A stretch of 64,000 bases of DNA from assembly GCA_937926105.1 (NCBI GenBank), contig CALANS010000051.1, forward strand, positions 186,001 through 250,000. The letters are read 5' to 3'. The position numbers and the translations under genes are program-made. Shown piece after piece: positions 39,348-48,191 of this stretch. The DNA is from an uncultured Actinomycetes bacterium. GTDB taxonomy: Bacteria > Actinomycetota > Actinomycetes > Mycobacteriales > Nakamurellaceae. The first letter of the stretch is position 1. Each line of letters opens with the position of its first letter. The notes under the pieces were generated by a model. It saw only the letters and a list, made by a program, of their open reading frames with translations, made no database searches and was not told where the DNA came from.

Positions 39348-40172
39348 TCAGCCGTAGGCACCTTCCCGCGCGCTGCCCACGATCGAACTCACCACGCGGA
39401 AGGTCGTCATGGCACGACGCATGGTCGGGCTGTCGAACCCGACCCGGCGGTGGGCCAGCGACTCGACGGTGGGAACGGTCGCGGCCGCGTCTGCCAGGTG
39501 CGTGGCGTCGAATTCGATCTCGATCCGGTGCGGAGCGACGGCCGCCGCCGATCTCCCGGCGAGCGCGGCGGCCTCGGCCGCGGCGGCACGCTGCAGGGCA
39601 AAGGTACGCGCCGGCGGCAGGCAGACCGCCGCGTAACGGCTGACGGCGGTCTTCACGGTGACGGTCCGTGCCGCGGGCGCGTAGTGGGCAGCGTCCGCGC
39701 AGGTTCGATCGTCGCCGGTGACCAGCAGCACCGGCACGCCGAACTCCCGTGCCAACGCGGCATTCAGATGGCCTTCGCTGGCCGCGACGCCGTCCAGCCA
39801 CACCCCGGTGATGCTGTTGGCCAGGTAGGTGTGCGCCATGATCCCCGGCTCGCCGGCCCCCGCGTGATAGCCGACGAAGGCGACGCCGTCCGCCTCGTCA
39901 ATGCCCTGCATCATGCCCAGCGGCTTGTGCCGGCCGGTCAGCAGTCGCACCCGGTCATCCAGCTTCTCCAGCAAGAGGTTGCGCATGGAGGCATGCGCCT
40001 CGTTGATCAGGACGGCATCCGCGCCGCCGTCGAACAACCCGAGCGCCACCGCATTGACGTCCGCGGTGAACAACTCGCGAAACCGGTGCCATTCGGTTTC
40101 CCGGGGCTCCACATCCAGGCCCCAGGTGACTCCTGTCGCGCCCTCCATGTCGGCAGAGATGAGGATGTCCAT
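39348..40172 (-). CDS. dppA: DppA-type D-aminopeptidase (peptidase family M55)
   Basis: A 274-residue enzyme, the same length as Bacillus DppA, which forms a decamer and removes N-terminal D-amino acids such as D-Ala from peptides. The zinc ligands and catalytic residues fall at the family positions: D8 and E10 (ISADMEGATGV), H60 (NEAHASM), H103 (GYHAGAG), H114 (MAHTY) and E133 (ASEGH). It is the first gene of the minus-strand peptidase set. A perfect palindrome lies 46 bases upstream. It provides the strongest evidence that the locus handles D-residue peptides. Confidence 0.92.
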   Translation of the reverse strand: MDILISADMEGATGVTWGLDVEPRETEWHRFRELFTADVNAVALGLFDGGADAVLINEAHASMRNLLLEKLDDRVRLLTGRHKPLGMMQGIDEADGVAFVGYHAGAGEPGIMAHTYLANSITGVWLDGVAASEGHLNAALAREFGVPVLLVTGDDRTCADAAHYAPAARTVTVKTAVSRYAAVCLPPARTFALQRAAAAEAAALAGRSAAAVAPHRIEIEFDATHLADAAATVPTVESLAHRRVGFDSPTMRRAMTTFRVVSSIVGSAREGAYG

Positions 40173-40217
40173 GGACTGCAGCCTCTCGTCAGCGCTCGTT
40201 GCCGGCTCCCCGGGTTC

Positions 40218-40229
40218 CGATACGTATCG
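40218..40229. promoter_or_regulatory. Perfect palindrome upstream of dppA, candidate operator
   Basis: CGATACGTATCG is a perfect 12-base palindrome 46 bases before the dppA start, in the 461-base divergent region between dppA and the peptide importer. It is AT-richer than its surroundings, as operators often are. The binding protein is unknown. Confidence 0.45.
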
Positions 40230-40402
40230 TAAAGTAGACCGCTCCGGTGAAACTGTCCAGAGCACCGCCGGGAGCGGAGCATCGGTGCCCGATCGATCGT
40301 CATAACCAGTGAGGTACAGGCCCTATGGCGGGCGGCTCGGCCCGTCGTCCGGAGGTGTTCCGATTCCGGGCCCGGCGGGCTGGTGGAGTTCCGTCGTGCA
40401 GG

Positions 40403-40417
40403 GATATGGAACATATC
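40403..40417. promoter_or_regulatory. Inverted repeat next to a TTGACA box upstream of the peptide importer
   Basis: GATATG-GAA-CATATC has perfect 6-base arms. Five bases further on, TTGACA (40423-40428) looks like a -35 box facing the substrate-binding protein gene, although no clear -10 was found 16-18 bases beyond. The position fits an operator controlling the importer operon. The remainder of 40173-40633 shows no gene. Confidence 0.45.
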
Positions 40418-40633
40418 TGTGCTTGACAAACCCGACACCCCGGCACCATGCTTGGCCGCGTGGCCCGACCGGGCGTCCTTGCAGCGCACAACGCTGGCGG
40501 GCGCGAGCCGGCCGGTGGTGGCCCCTTCCCGGGGCCGTTCCACAGACGATGAGGTACATCCGACTCCGGAAACGAACCACCCACCAAACGCAGCAGCGGG
40601 CCGGAATGCCCGGGCCGAGAGGAGAACGTGAAC

Positions 40634-42463
40634 ATGTCAGGTTCCAGTCGCAGGCTCGCGAGGCGGGTCGGCGCGGCAGCGGCGAGCATCCTGTGCGCCG
40701 CGGGATTGGCGTTGGTGGGGCTAGCGCCGCCCGCTAGCGCCGATTCCGCGTCGACGCTGATCGTCCAAGGCGACTCGTTCAAGAGCAATTTCAATCCGTG
40801 GACGTCCTACAGCTCCGGCGACAAGGACATCATCACCAACATCTACCCGAGCCTGACCTACCTGGACGAGAAGCAGAAGCCGGCGCCCTACCTCGCCGAC
40901 TCGTGGACCACGTCCAGCGATGGGCTCACCTGGACGTTCAAGATCCATCCGGATCTGAAGTGGAGTGACGGCCAGCCGCTCACCGCCAAGGACGCCGCCT
41001 GGACGTTCAACCTGATCATGACCAACAAGACGGCAGCCACGTCCAACGGCGCGCTGCTCAGCCAGTTCGACTCGGTCACGGCGCCCGACGACACGACCCT
41101 GGTGATCAAGACCAAGGCGCCGGTCGCGGACATGTTGTTCATCAACGCCTCGGGTGGGTCCCAGCCGGGAGTCCCGATCGTGCCGCAGCACATCTGGGAG
41201 AGCAAGGTCAACGACCTGGAGGCCGACTCCAACCTGGTCGTTCCGACGGTCGGTTATGGCCCGTGGACGCTGACGGACTACAAGGCCAACGAGTACGCCA
41301 CTCTGACCGCCAACAAGGACTTTTTCCTGGGTGCCCCGCACTACGACAAGCTGATCTATCAGCAGTACAACACGCCGGACGCGGCGGTGGCAGCCCTGCG
41401 CAGCGGCCAGCTGAACCGAGCCGGTGTGACTCCGGCCCAGCGCGCCTCGCTGAAGGACGACAAGGACATCACGACCTACTCGGTGCTCGGTGATCTGTTC
41501 CTGTCGATCGAGATCAACCGGGGTGCGACGACCAAGAGCGGCAAGGCGATCGGAACCGGCAACCCGCTGCTCAAGGACCCGGCGATCCGCCAGGCCATCA
41601 ACCTCGGCATCGACCGCGACACCCTGGTGAAGAAGGTGCTGGACGGCGACGGGGTGGCCAGTGCCGCATTCCTGCCGCAGCAGTACACCGACGACTGGCA
41701 GCCCAAGGACAAGATCTCCTTCGACCCGGCCAAGGCGAACGAGATTCTCGACAAGGCCGGTTACCCCAAGGGATCCGACGGCTTCCGGACCGATCCCAAG
41801 TCCGGCAAGGAGCTCTCGTTCCGGCTGGGCACGCACAGCGACAGTGCCCAGGACGCCCAGGTCGCGAACTACTTCGTGCCCTGGATGAAGAACATCGGCA
41901 TCAAGATCACCTTGGAGCCGATGAGCTTCTCGCTGCTGAACGAGAACCTGGCCAAGGCGGACTGGGACATGCTGTTCGACCGGTGGGGCCCCGGGCCCAA
42001 CCCGACCTACCTGCTGTCCACCCAGACCTGTGCGACACTGCCGGACGACGACGGGCAGAACGGCAACACCGACTCGTTCTACTGCAACCCGGAGTTCGAC
42101 AAGCTGTTCGCGCAGCAGTCCACCGAGGTGGATGCCCAAAAGCGGATGGACACCATCCACCAGATGCTGCAGATCCTGTATGACGACGGCAACAACCTGA
42201 TCCTGTTCTACGCCAACGCCTTGTCCGGCGTCACGACGAACAAGACGGCGAACTACATGATCGGCACCGCGGACAGCGCCGGGAACTACCCGCCGCAGAG
42301 CATCTTCCTGAGCTGGCGGTCGGCGGAGCCGGTCGGTGGTTCTGGATCGGGCACCAATGTGTGGCTGATCGTCGGCATCATCGTCGCCGTCGTGGTCGTG
42401 GTGGGTGGCGCCGGCACCGTGCTGGCGTTGCGCAAGCGCTCGACGGCGGATGCGAAGGAATAG
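40634..42463 (+). CDS. Peptide ABC importer substrate-binding protein (family 5) with C-terminal membrane anchor
   Basis: A 609-residue extracellular solute-binding protein of the DppA/OppA family. A Sec signal (about 1-36, ending PPASA) lacks a lipobox Cys at the cleavage site. The binding domains show NFNPWTSY, LADSWTTSSDGLTWTFKIH and PLLKDPAIRQAINLGIDRD. The end has a Gly/Ser linker, one membrane helix (about 575-597, WLIVGIIVAVVVVVGG) and a basic RKR stop-transfer tail, so it is probably held by this helix instead of lipid. ATG at 40634 is 9 bases from GAGAGGAG; the GTG at 40628 is too close. Confidence 0.9.
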   Translation: MSGSSRRLARRVGAAAASILCAAGLALVGLAPPASADSASTLIVQGDSFKSNFNPWTSYSSGDKDIITNIYPSLTYLDEKQKPAPYLADSWTTSSDGLTWTFKIHPDLKWSDGQPLTAKDAAWTFNLIMTNKTAATSNGALLSQFDSVTAPDDTTLVIKTKAPVADMLFINASGGSQPGVPIVPQHIWESKVNDLEADSNLVVPTVGYGPWTLTDYKANEYATLTANKDFFLGAPHYDKLIYQQYNTPDAAVAALRSGQLNRAGVTPAQRASLKDDKDITTYSVLGDLFLSIEINRGATTKSGKAIGTGNPLLKDPAIRQAINLGIDRDTLVKKVLDGDGVASAAFLPQQYTDDWQPKDKISFDPAKANEILDKAGYPKGSDGFRTDPKSGKELSFRLGTHSDSAQDAQVANYFVPWMKNIGIKITLEPMSFSLLNENLAKADWDMLFDRWGPGPNPTYLLSTQTCATLPDDDGQNGNTDSFYCNPEFDKLFAQQSTEVDAQKRMDTIHQMLQILYDDGNNLILFYANALSGVTTNKTANYMIGTADSAGNYPPQSIFLSWRSAEPVGGSGSGTNVWLIVGIIVAVVVVVGGAGTVLALRKRSTADAKE

Positions 42464-42477
42464 GCCACTTGGCTGCC

Positions 42478-43524
42478 GTGCGCACCGATGACGCCACCCT
42501 GGCGGGAGGGGCGGGTTCCGCCCCTCCCGCCAGGAGCCGGCGCAGTATCGGCTGGGGCTATCTCGCCCGCCGGATCCTGCTGGCGATCGAGAGTTTTCTG
42601 GTCACCCTGATCATCGGCTTCATCGTCTTCTCGCTGGTGCCGTCGGACCCGGCCCAATCTCTGAGCCGGGTGCAGGCGGTCACCCCGCAGCAGATGGCCG
42701 ACCTCCGCAAGGAACTCGGCCTGGACGACCCGATTATCGTGCGCTTTTTCACCTTCCTCGGCCACACGTTCACCGGGAACTTCGGGTATTCGTGGGAATA
42801 CCGGCAGTCGGTGGGCAGCCTGATCGGCTCCGCCATCGGGCCCACGCTGCTCTTGATGGGGTGCGCCACCGCCATTTCGGTGTTGCTGGGTCTGTGGCTG
42901 GGCATCAGAAGCGGCTGGAGGCCGGGGAGCAAGTTCGACCGGTTCTTCACCGGAACAGCGGTGACGTTGTGGTCGGTGCCGACGTTCTGGCTCGGCATGA
43001 TGCTGCTGGTGGTCTTCAGTGTGGGAGTCGGCCCGTTGCCCCGGCTGTTCCCGGCCGGGGGGATGTCCGACCCGACGATCGACCCGCACGGTTTCGTCCA
43101 TATCTTGGACGTGGCGCACCACCTCGTCCTGCCCTGCGTGACTCTGGTGGCGGTGACATTCGCGCAGAACCTGATGATCATGCGCTCGTCGCTGGTGGAC
43201 GAGTTGGGCAATGCCTACTTGACGACCGCTCGGGCCAAGGGTCTACGGGACGCCGATGTCCGACAGCGGCACGCCGTGCCCAACGCCATGCTGCCGGCCA
43301 TCACCGTCATCTTCCTGCAGATCGGGGGGCTGGTCGGCGGCGCGATCGTCACCGAGACCGTCTTCTCCTGGCCCGGTCTGGGCCTGCTGGTCTACAACGG
43401 CATCAAGATTCCCGATCTGCCCCTGCTGGAAGGGACTTTCGTTATCTTCAGCGGATCCGTCATCGTGTTCAACCTGCTGGCAGACCTGCTGTATCGAGTA
43501 CTGGATCCGCGGGTGAAGGGATGA
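42478..43524 (+). CDS. Peptide ABC importer permease (DppB/OppB type)
   Basis: A 348-residue permease with six helices. The first is RRILLAIESFLVTLIIGFIVFSLVP. The binding-protein-dependent transport signature is in AYLTTARAKGLRDADVRQRHAVPNAMLP. It forms the channel with the next gene. The start is uncertain: GTG 42478 is used; a TTG at 42469 has a better-placed AAGGAA. In either case the first codons include a 16-pair hairpin (42499-42533), which should dampen translation relative to the binding protein. Confidence 0.88.
   Translation: MRTDDATLAGGAGSAPPARSRRSIGWGYLARRILLAIESFLVTLIIGFIVFSLVPSDPAQSLSRVQAVTPQQMADLRKELGLDDPIIVRFFTFLGHTFTGNFGYSWEYRQSVGSLIGSAIGPTLLLMGCATAISVLLGLWLGIRSGWRPGSKFDRFFTGTAVTLWSVPTFWLGMMLLVVFSVGVGPLPRLFPAGGMSDPTIDPHGFVHILDVAHHLVLPCVTLVAVTFAQNLMIMRSSLVDELGNAYLTTARAKGLRDADVRQRHAVPNAMLPAITVIFLQIGGLVGGAIVTETVFSWPGLGLLVYNGIKIPDLPLLEGTFVIFSGSVIVFNLLADLLYRVLDPRVKG
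42499..42533 (+). terminator. Perfect 16-pair hairpin between binding-protein and permease genes
   Basis: CTGGCGGGAGGGGCGG, loop GTT, then CCGCCCCTCCCGCCAG. It lies 36 bases after the binding-protein stop and inside the first codons of the permease frame. Partial terminators or RNA-stabilising hairpins at this point are known to raise binding protein over permease levels in ABC importer operons. The sequence shows the structure; the effect is inferred. Confidence 0.7.
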
Positions 43525-44453
43525 GCACCGGCCCGGGCACGGTCGACACCCGACCGACGCAGAATGCCCCTCACCTCGGCAAGCCACCGGCCCGTTTCGC
43601 GGGCGTCCGGCGCCGGCTGGCGCAGTTCTTCCGGATGCCCACCGGCGTGTTCGGCGCGGCCGTCTTGCTGTTGGTGGTCGCCACCGCGGTGTTCGCACCG
43701 CTGCTGGTGCCCGCGGCCGCGCTGGACGTCACCCAGGTTGATGGGCCGTCGCTGCACCCCCCGACGGCCGGATACCCGTTGGGCACAGACCAGGCGGGTC
43801 GTTCGGTGCTGGATCTGGTGCTCTGGGGCACCCGGTCCTCGCTCGTCATCGGCTTGATCGCCACCGCGCTGACGGTGGTGGTCGGCACCATGGTCGGGCT
43901 GGTCGCCGGGCACTATGGCGGCTGGATCGAACGGCTGCTGATGCAGATCACGGACTGGGTGATCGCCCTGCCCGGCCTGCCGCTGGCCATCTCCCTGGCG
44001 GCGGTACTCGGCCAGGGCAACGCGTCGATCATCGTGGCCATCGCCGTCACGTCGTGGACCGGCACCGCTCGGCTGGTGCGCGCGCAGACACTGGCGGTCG
44101 GCGCCCGATCGTTCGTCGAGCGCGCCAAGGCGTTGGGCGCGTCGGACGGCCAGGTGATGCGCCGGCACATCCTGCCCAGCGTCATTCCGATCGTGCTCGT
44201 CACCAGCACCCTCAAGATCGCCGATTCGATACTCTCGGCCGCCACCCTGACCTTCCTGGGGCTGGGCAACCCGATGGATGTGTCCTGGGGCTCGATCCTC
44301 AACAGCGCGCTCGGCCAGGGAGCGCTGACCGCCGGGGCGTGGTGGTATCTGATTCCGCCGGGCGTCGCGATCCTGATCGTGGTGCTCGGGTTCACCCTGT
44401 GCGGCAGGGCATTGGAGACGATCATCAACCCGCGGATGGGGGCGGCGCGATGA
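43521..44453 (+). CDS. Peptide ABC importer permease (DppC/OppC type)
   Basis: A 310-residue permease with six helices. The N-terminal segment RMPTGVFGAAVLLLVVATAVFAPLL and the lipid-facing PLGTDQAGRSVLDLVLWGTRSSL are hallmarks of the DppC half. The ATPase-contacting loop is FVERAKALGASDGQVMRRHILPSV. ATG overlaps the DppB-type stop (ATGA), and its own stop overlaps the next ATG the same way, so the transporter genes are translated as one coupled run. Confidence 0.92.
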   Translation: MSTGPGTVDTRPTQNAPHLGKPPARFAGVRRRLAQFFRMPTGVFGAAVLLLVVATAVFAPLLVPAAALDVTQVDGPSLHPPTAGYPLGTDQAGRSVLDLVLWGTRSSLVIGLIATALTVVVGTMVGLVAGHYGGWIERLLMQITDWVIALPGLPLAISLAAVLGQGNASIIVAIAVTSWTGTARLVRAQTLAVGARSFVERAKALGASDGQVMRRHILPSVIPIVLVTSTLKIADSILSAATLTFLGLGNPMDVSWGSILNSALGQGALTAGAWWYLIPPGVAILIVVLGFTLCGRALETIINPRMGAAR

Positions 44454-45544
44454 CGGTCGACGTGAGCGCGGCATCCGACGAGGGCGGCCGCGCGGCCGGT
44501 GCCGCTGCCCCGCTGCTGGAGGTCCGCGATCTGCGGGTGTCCTACGGGGTCGGCGACCGAAGTGTGAAGGCGGTCCGTGGCGTCGACTTCGTGGTGCGAT
44601 CCGGTGAGGCGCTGGGCATTGCCGGGGAATCCGGCTCTGGCAAGTCCACCCTGGTGATGAGCTTCCTGCGGTTGCTGCCGTCCGTGGCCACGGTCACCGG
44701 GCAGGTGCGCTACCACGGCGAGGACATCCTGACCATGAACTGGGGTCGGGTGCGCGCGGTGCGCTGGGCTGGGGCGTCGATGATCTTCCAGGGCGCCATG
44801 TCGGCGCTGAACCCGGTGCGCAGCATTGCCACTCAGATCATCGAGCCGATCATGCTGCACGAGAAGATCGGCGCTCGCGCCGCGCGCGCCCGGGCCGCGA
44901 GCCTGCTGGGTGACGTGGGGTTGCCGGCGGCCCGGCTGGACTCGTACCCGCACGAGTTGTCGGGCGGCCAGCGGCAACGGGTGATGATCGCGATGGCGTT
45001 GGCCTGCGGGCCCGACCTGATCATCGCCGACGAGCCGACGACGGCGCTGGACGTGATGGTGCAGGCCCAGATCTTGCAGCTGCTCAAGGATCTGGCGGCC
45101 AGCCGGGCCATCGGCCTGATCATGATCAGCCATGATCTATCGGTGCTGGCCGAGGTGTGCGACCGGCTCGCGGTGATGTATGCCGGTGCGATCTGCGAGA
45201 TCGGACCGACCGAGGAAGTGCGCACCGACCCCCGGCATCCCTACAGCGCCGCGCTGCTGGACGCCTTCCCGGAGATCGGCGATCCGACCTCGCGGCGGCA
45301 GCCGCACGGGCTGCCTGGAGATCCGCCGGATGCCACCGCGACGACACCCGGATGCCCGTTCCTGCCGCGGTGCGCGGTGGCCATGCCGTCCTGTGCCGAT
45401 CACACGATCGCACTGTGGCCGTCCGGGCCCGGGCGTCTCTCGTCCTGCCTGCGGGTGCTGCCGGAGTTCGCCGGCGGCCCCACGGATGTCGATCGGGGAC
45501 CCTCCGCGGCCGCACTCATGACCGAACCAAACCCAGGCCGGTGA
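44450..45544 (+). CDS. Peptide ABC importer ATPase (DppD/OppD type)
   Basis: A 364-residue ATP-binding subunit. Walker [10 protein letters not shown], signature [12 protein letters not shown], Walker [13 protein letters not shown] and the H-loop SHDLSVLAE are intact. The C-terminal oligopeptide-transporter extension has the Cys cluster expected for an iron-sulfur site in OppD/DppD proteins ([19 protein letters not shown] plus SCLRVLPE). Coupled to both neighbours by stop-start overlaps. Confidence 0.92.
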   Translation: MTVDVSAASDEGGRAAGAAAPLLEVRDLRVSYGVGDRSVKAVRGVDFVVRSGEALGIAGESGSGKSTLVMSFLRLLPSVATVTGQVRYHGEDILTMNWGRVRAVRWAGASMIFQGAMSALNPVRSIATQIIEPIMLHEKIGARAARARAASLLGDVGLPAARLDSYPHELSGGQRQRVMIAMALACGPDLIIADEPTTALDVMVQAQILQLLKDLAASRAIGLIMISHDLSVLAEVCDRLAVMYAGAICEIGPTEEVRTDPRHPYSAALLDAFPEIGDPTSRRQPHGLPGDPPDATATTPGCPFLPRCAVAMPSCADHTIALWPSGPGRLSSCLRVLPEFAGGPTDVDRGPSAAALMTEPNPGR

Positions 45545-46587
45545 ACCCAGTGGACCAGACGATCGACTCCGCACCGGTGCTCGAGGTGACGGATCTGCGG
45601 GTCACGTTCTCCTCGAGGCGGTCGGCCGCACCGGCCCGCGCCGTCGACGACGTGAACCTGGCCCTGGGCCGAGCCGAGATCATCGCCCTGATCGGGGAAT
45701 CAGGGTGCGGCAAGAGCACGCTCGCCCGCGCCATGGTCGGCCTGGTCAAGCCACAATCCGGCCGGGTGATCAGCAGGGGCGCACCGTTGCGGTATTCCAA
45801 GGCGGCGCTGCGGCAGCACCGCCGGTCAGTGCAGCTCGTGCTGCAGGATCCGGCCGGCGCGCTGAACCCACGGCACACCGTCTACGACCTGGTGGCCGAG
45901 GGCCCTCGGCTGCACGGCCTGACGGATAACCTGTACGAGCGGGTGTGTGCGTCGCTGACCCAGGCGGGGCTGCGGCCACCCGAGCAGTTCCTGTCCCGTT
46001 ACCCGCACCAACTCTCCGGCGGCCAACAGCAGCGGGTCGTCATCGCCGGGGCACTGGCCCTGGAACCCACGGTGCTGGTCGCCGACGAGCCGGTGTCGTC
46101 GCTGGATGCCTCGGCGCGCGGGGAGGTGCTGCGGCTGCTGCTCGACCTGCGGGACACCCTGGGCCTGTCCGCGCTGGTGGTCAGCCATGACCTGGGCCTG
46201 GCCTGGAACATCGCCGATCGGGTGGCGGTGATGTACCTGGGCCGCATCGTCGAGCTGGGCACGGTCGAGGAGGTGCTGCTGCGGCCACGGCACCCGTACA
46301 CCAAGGCGCTGCTGTCGATCCTGCCCGGTGGCCGGTTCGCCGAGCATCTGACGCTGTTGCAGGGGGAGGCGCCCGACCCCACGGCGATACCGCCGGGCTG
46401 CCGGTTCCATCCGCGGTGTCCGCTGTACGCCGAGAGTCAGAGCGACCCGCGCGCGGCATGGTGCCGGGAGCGGGATCCACAGGTGCTTCCCGCCTTGGCC
46501 GATACTCCGTTGGTCGCCTGCCATTTCGAAACCCCTGCCGCCCCGGATGGGTCGGTTCTGCCGTTCGTCTCGGCGACACCGCAGTGA
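45541..46587 (+). CDS. Peptide ABC importer ATPase (DppF/OppF type)
   Basis: A 348-residue ATP-binding subunit that pairs with the preceding ATPase. Walker A GESGCGKST, signature LSGGQQQRVVIAGAL, Walker B VLVADEPVSSLD and H-loop SHDLGLAWN are intact. A C-terminal Cys-containing oligopeptide-transporter tail follows (PPGCRFHPRCPLYAE, AWCRERDP). The GTG start overlaps the previous stop (GTGA). It completes a five-gene importer. Confidence 0.92.
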   Translation: MNPVDQTIDSAPVLEVTDLRVTFSSRRSAAPARAVDDVNLALGRAEIIALIGESGCGKSTLARAMVGLVKPQSGRVISRGAPLRYSKAALRQHRRSVQLVLQDPAGALNPRHTVYDLVAEGPRLHGLTDNLYERVCASLTQAGLRPPEQFLSRYPHQLSGGQQQRVVIAGALALEPTVLVADEPVSSLDASARGEVLRLLLDLRDTLGLSALVVSHDLGLAWNIADRVAVMYLGRIVELGTVEEVLLRPRHPYTKALLSILPGGRFAEHLTLLQGEAPDPTAIPPGCRFHPRCPLYAESQSDPRAAWCRERDPQVLPALADTPLVACHFETPAAPDGSVLPFVSATPQ

Positions 46588-48191
46588 GCGCCGTTGCCCT
46601 GGTCGGGGGGACGGTCGTCGATGGCAGCGGGAGCGCCGCGCGGCCCGGCGACGTGCTGATCGCCGACGGAGTGATCGCGGCCGTCGGTGATATCGGCGCG
46701 ATCCCGGCCCGCGCCCGAGTGCTCGATGTGTCGGGACGGTGGGTGGCGCCGGGCTGGATCGACGTGCACTCGCACGGTGATGATGCGCCGCTGCTCGGTC
46801 GACCCGATGGGTCGAAGGTGCTGCAGGGCATCACGTCCGAGGTGGTTGGCAACTGCGGGTTGAGCATCGCGCCGCGCTCGGTCGAGCATGCGGCGGCGTT
46901 GGTCGAGTACACCGAGCGGATCTTTGCCGCACCGGACTGGGACGGCACCTCCTTCGCCGACCTGCTGGCGCAGGCGGATCGGTCGGGGTATGTGACGAAC
47001 TACGCACCGCTGGTCGGGCACGGCACGCTGCGGGTGGCGGTGGCGGGTCTGCGCCCCGGCCCGCTGCGGCCGGCCGAGTTGGCGGCGATGCGGGAATTGG
47101 CCGGCGAAGCGATGCGCTCCGGGGCCGTGGGTATGTCCTCCGGACTGATCTACCCGCCCGGGTCGTTCGCCGACACCGACGAGCTGGCTGCGGTCGCGGA
47201 GGTGGTGCGCGAGGCGGGCGGCATCTATTCCTCGCATATCCGTGCCGAGGGCCGGCACCGTCGCGCTGCGGTCCGGGAGGCGATCGAGATCGGGCGGCGC
47301 AGTGGTGTCCGGGTGGAGATCTCGCACCACAAGGCCAAGGGCACCAGCCAGTGGGGCACCGTCGCGGAGTCGATCGCGGACGCGGCGGCGGCCCGGGCCG
47401 AGGGCATCGAGGTCGGATTCGACGCCTACCCGTACGAGGCGTCCAGCACCACGCTGGCCGCCTGCCTGCCCCCCGATCTGTTCGCGCTGGACGACGAGGC
47501 ACTGCTCGAATACTTAGAACGTCCCACGACGGTCGCCGTACTGCGGGATGCGTTGGCGCGCAACGACTGGGACAACCATGTCCAGGACGGTGGCGGGTAC
47601 CAGGGGATCCTGGTGGTCAGCACCATGGATGGCAGGTTCGACGGACAGACCCTCGCCGAGATCGCGGAGCTGCGTGGTACGGACGGGGCCGAGGCGCTGG
47701 TTCATGTGCTGCGCGAGGAACGGCTGCGAGCGGGAATGGTCTGCTTCGCAATGTCCGAGGACGATGTGCGGACGGTGCTCGGTGCGCCGAATACCTGCAT
47801 CGGATCCGACAGTACCTCGGCGGGGACCGGGCACCTGGGGCATCCCCGGGCCCGCGGCACATTCGCCAGGGTACTGGGTCACTACGGCCGTGATATCGGC
47901 CTTTTCAGCATGGAGGAGGCGGTGCACCGGATGACGGGTCTTCCCGCACGATGGTTCCGGCTGGACGGTGTCGGCCTGCTTCGGCCGGGCTACGCGGCGG
48001 ATGTGGTGGTATTCGACCCGCGGTCGGTGGCGGACCGGGCGACCTACACGCGACCGGACGAGTATCCCGTCGGGATCCACGAGGTGTTTGTCTCCGGCGA
48101 GCACGTCGTCTCCGACGCCCGGTTCACCGGGGTCAAGGCCGGACGCCGGCTTCGGTTGGCCAGCACCGTGTTGGCGGCAGACCCGGCATGA
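46584..48191 (+). CDS. N-acyl-D-amino-acid deacylase (D-aminoacylase)
   Basis: A 535-residue amidohydrolase of the D-aminoacylase family, which frees D-amino acids from N-acyl-D-amino acids. The zinc-binding HSHGDD motif (H62, H64) follows WVAPGWIDV, C91 in GNCGLSIAP is the family's metal-ligand Cys, and EISHHKAKG and IGSDSTSAG supply the remaining site. The small beta domain is split between the ends (ALVGGTVVDGSG at the start, YAADVVVFDP at the end). It is joined to the importer by GTGA overlap, which suggests imported N-acyl-D-amino acids or D-peptides as substrates. Confidence 0.9.
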   Translation: MSAVALVGGTVVDGSGSAARPGDVLIADGVIAAVGDIGAIPARARVLDVSGRWVAPGWIDVHSHGDDAPLLGRPDGSKVLQGITSEVVGNCGLSIAPRSVEHAAALVEYTERIFAAPDWDGTSFADLLAQADRSGYVTNYAPLVGHGTLRVAVAGLRPGPLRPAELAAMRELAGEAMRSGAVGMSSGLIYPPGSFADTDELAAVAEVVREAGGIYSSHIRAEGRHRRAAVREAIEIGRRSGVRVEISHHKAKGTSQWGTVAESIADAAAARAEGIEVGFDAYPYEASSTTLAACLPPDLFALDDEALLEYLERPTTVAVLRDALARNDWDNHVQDGGGYQGILVVSTMDGRFDGQTLAEIAELRGTDGAEALVHVLREERLRAGMVCFAMSEDDVRTVLGAPNTCIGSDSTSAGTGHLGHPRARGTFARVLGHYGRDIGLFSMEEAVHRMTGLPARWFRLDGVGLLRPGYAADVVVFDPRSVADRATYTRPDEYPVGIHEVFVSGEHVVSDARFTGVKAGRRLRLASTVLAADPA

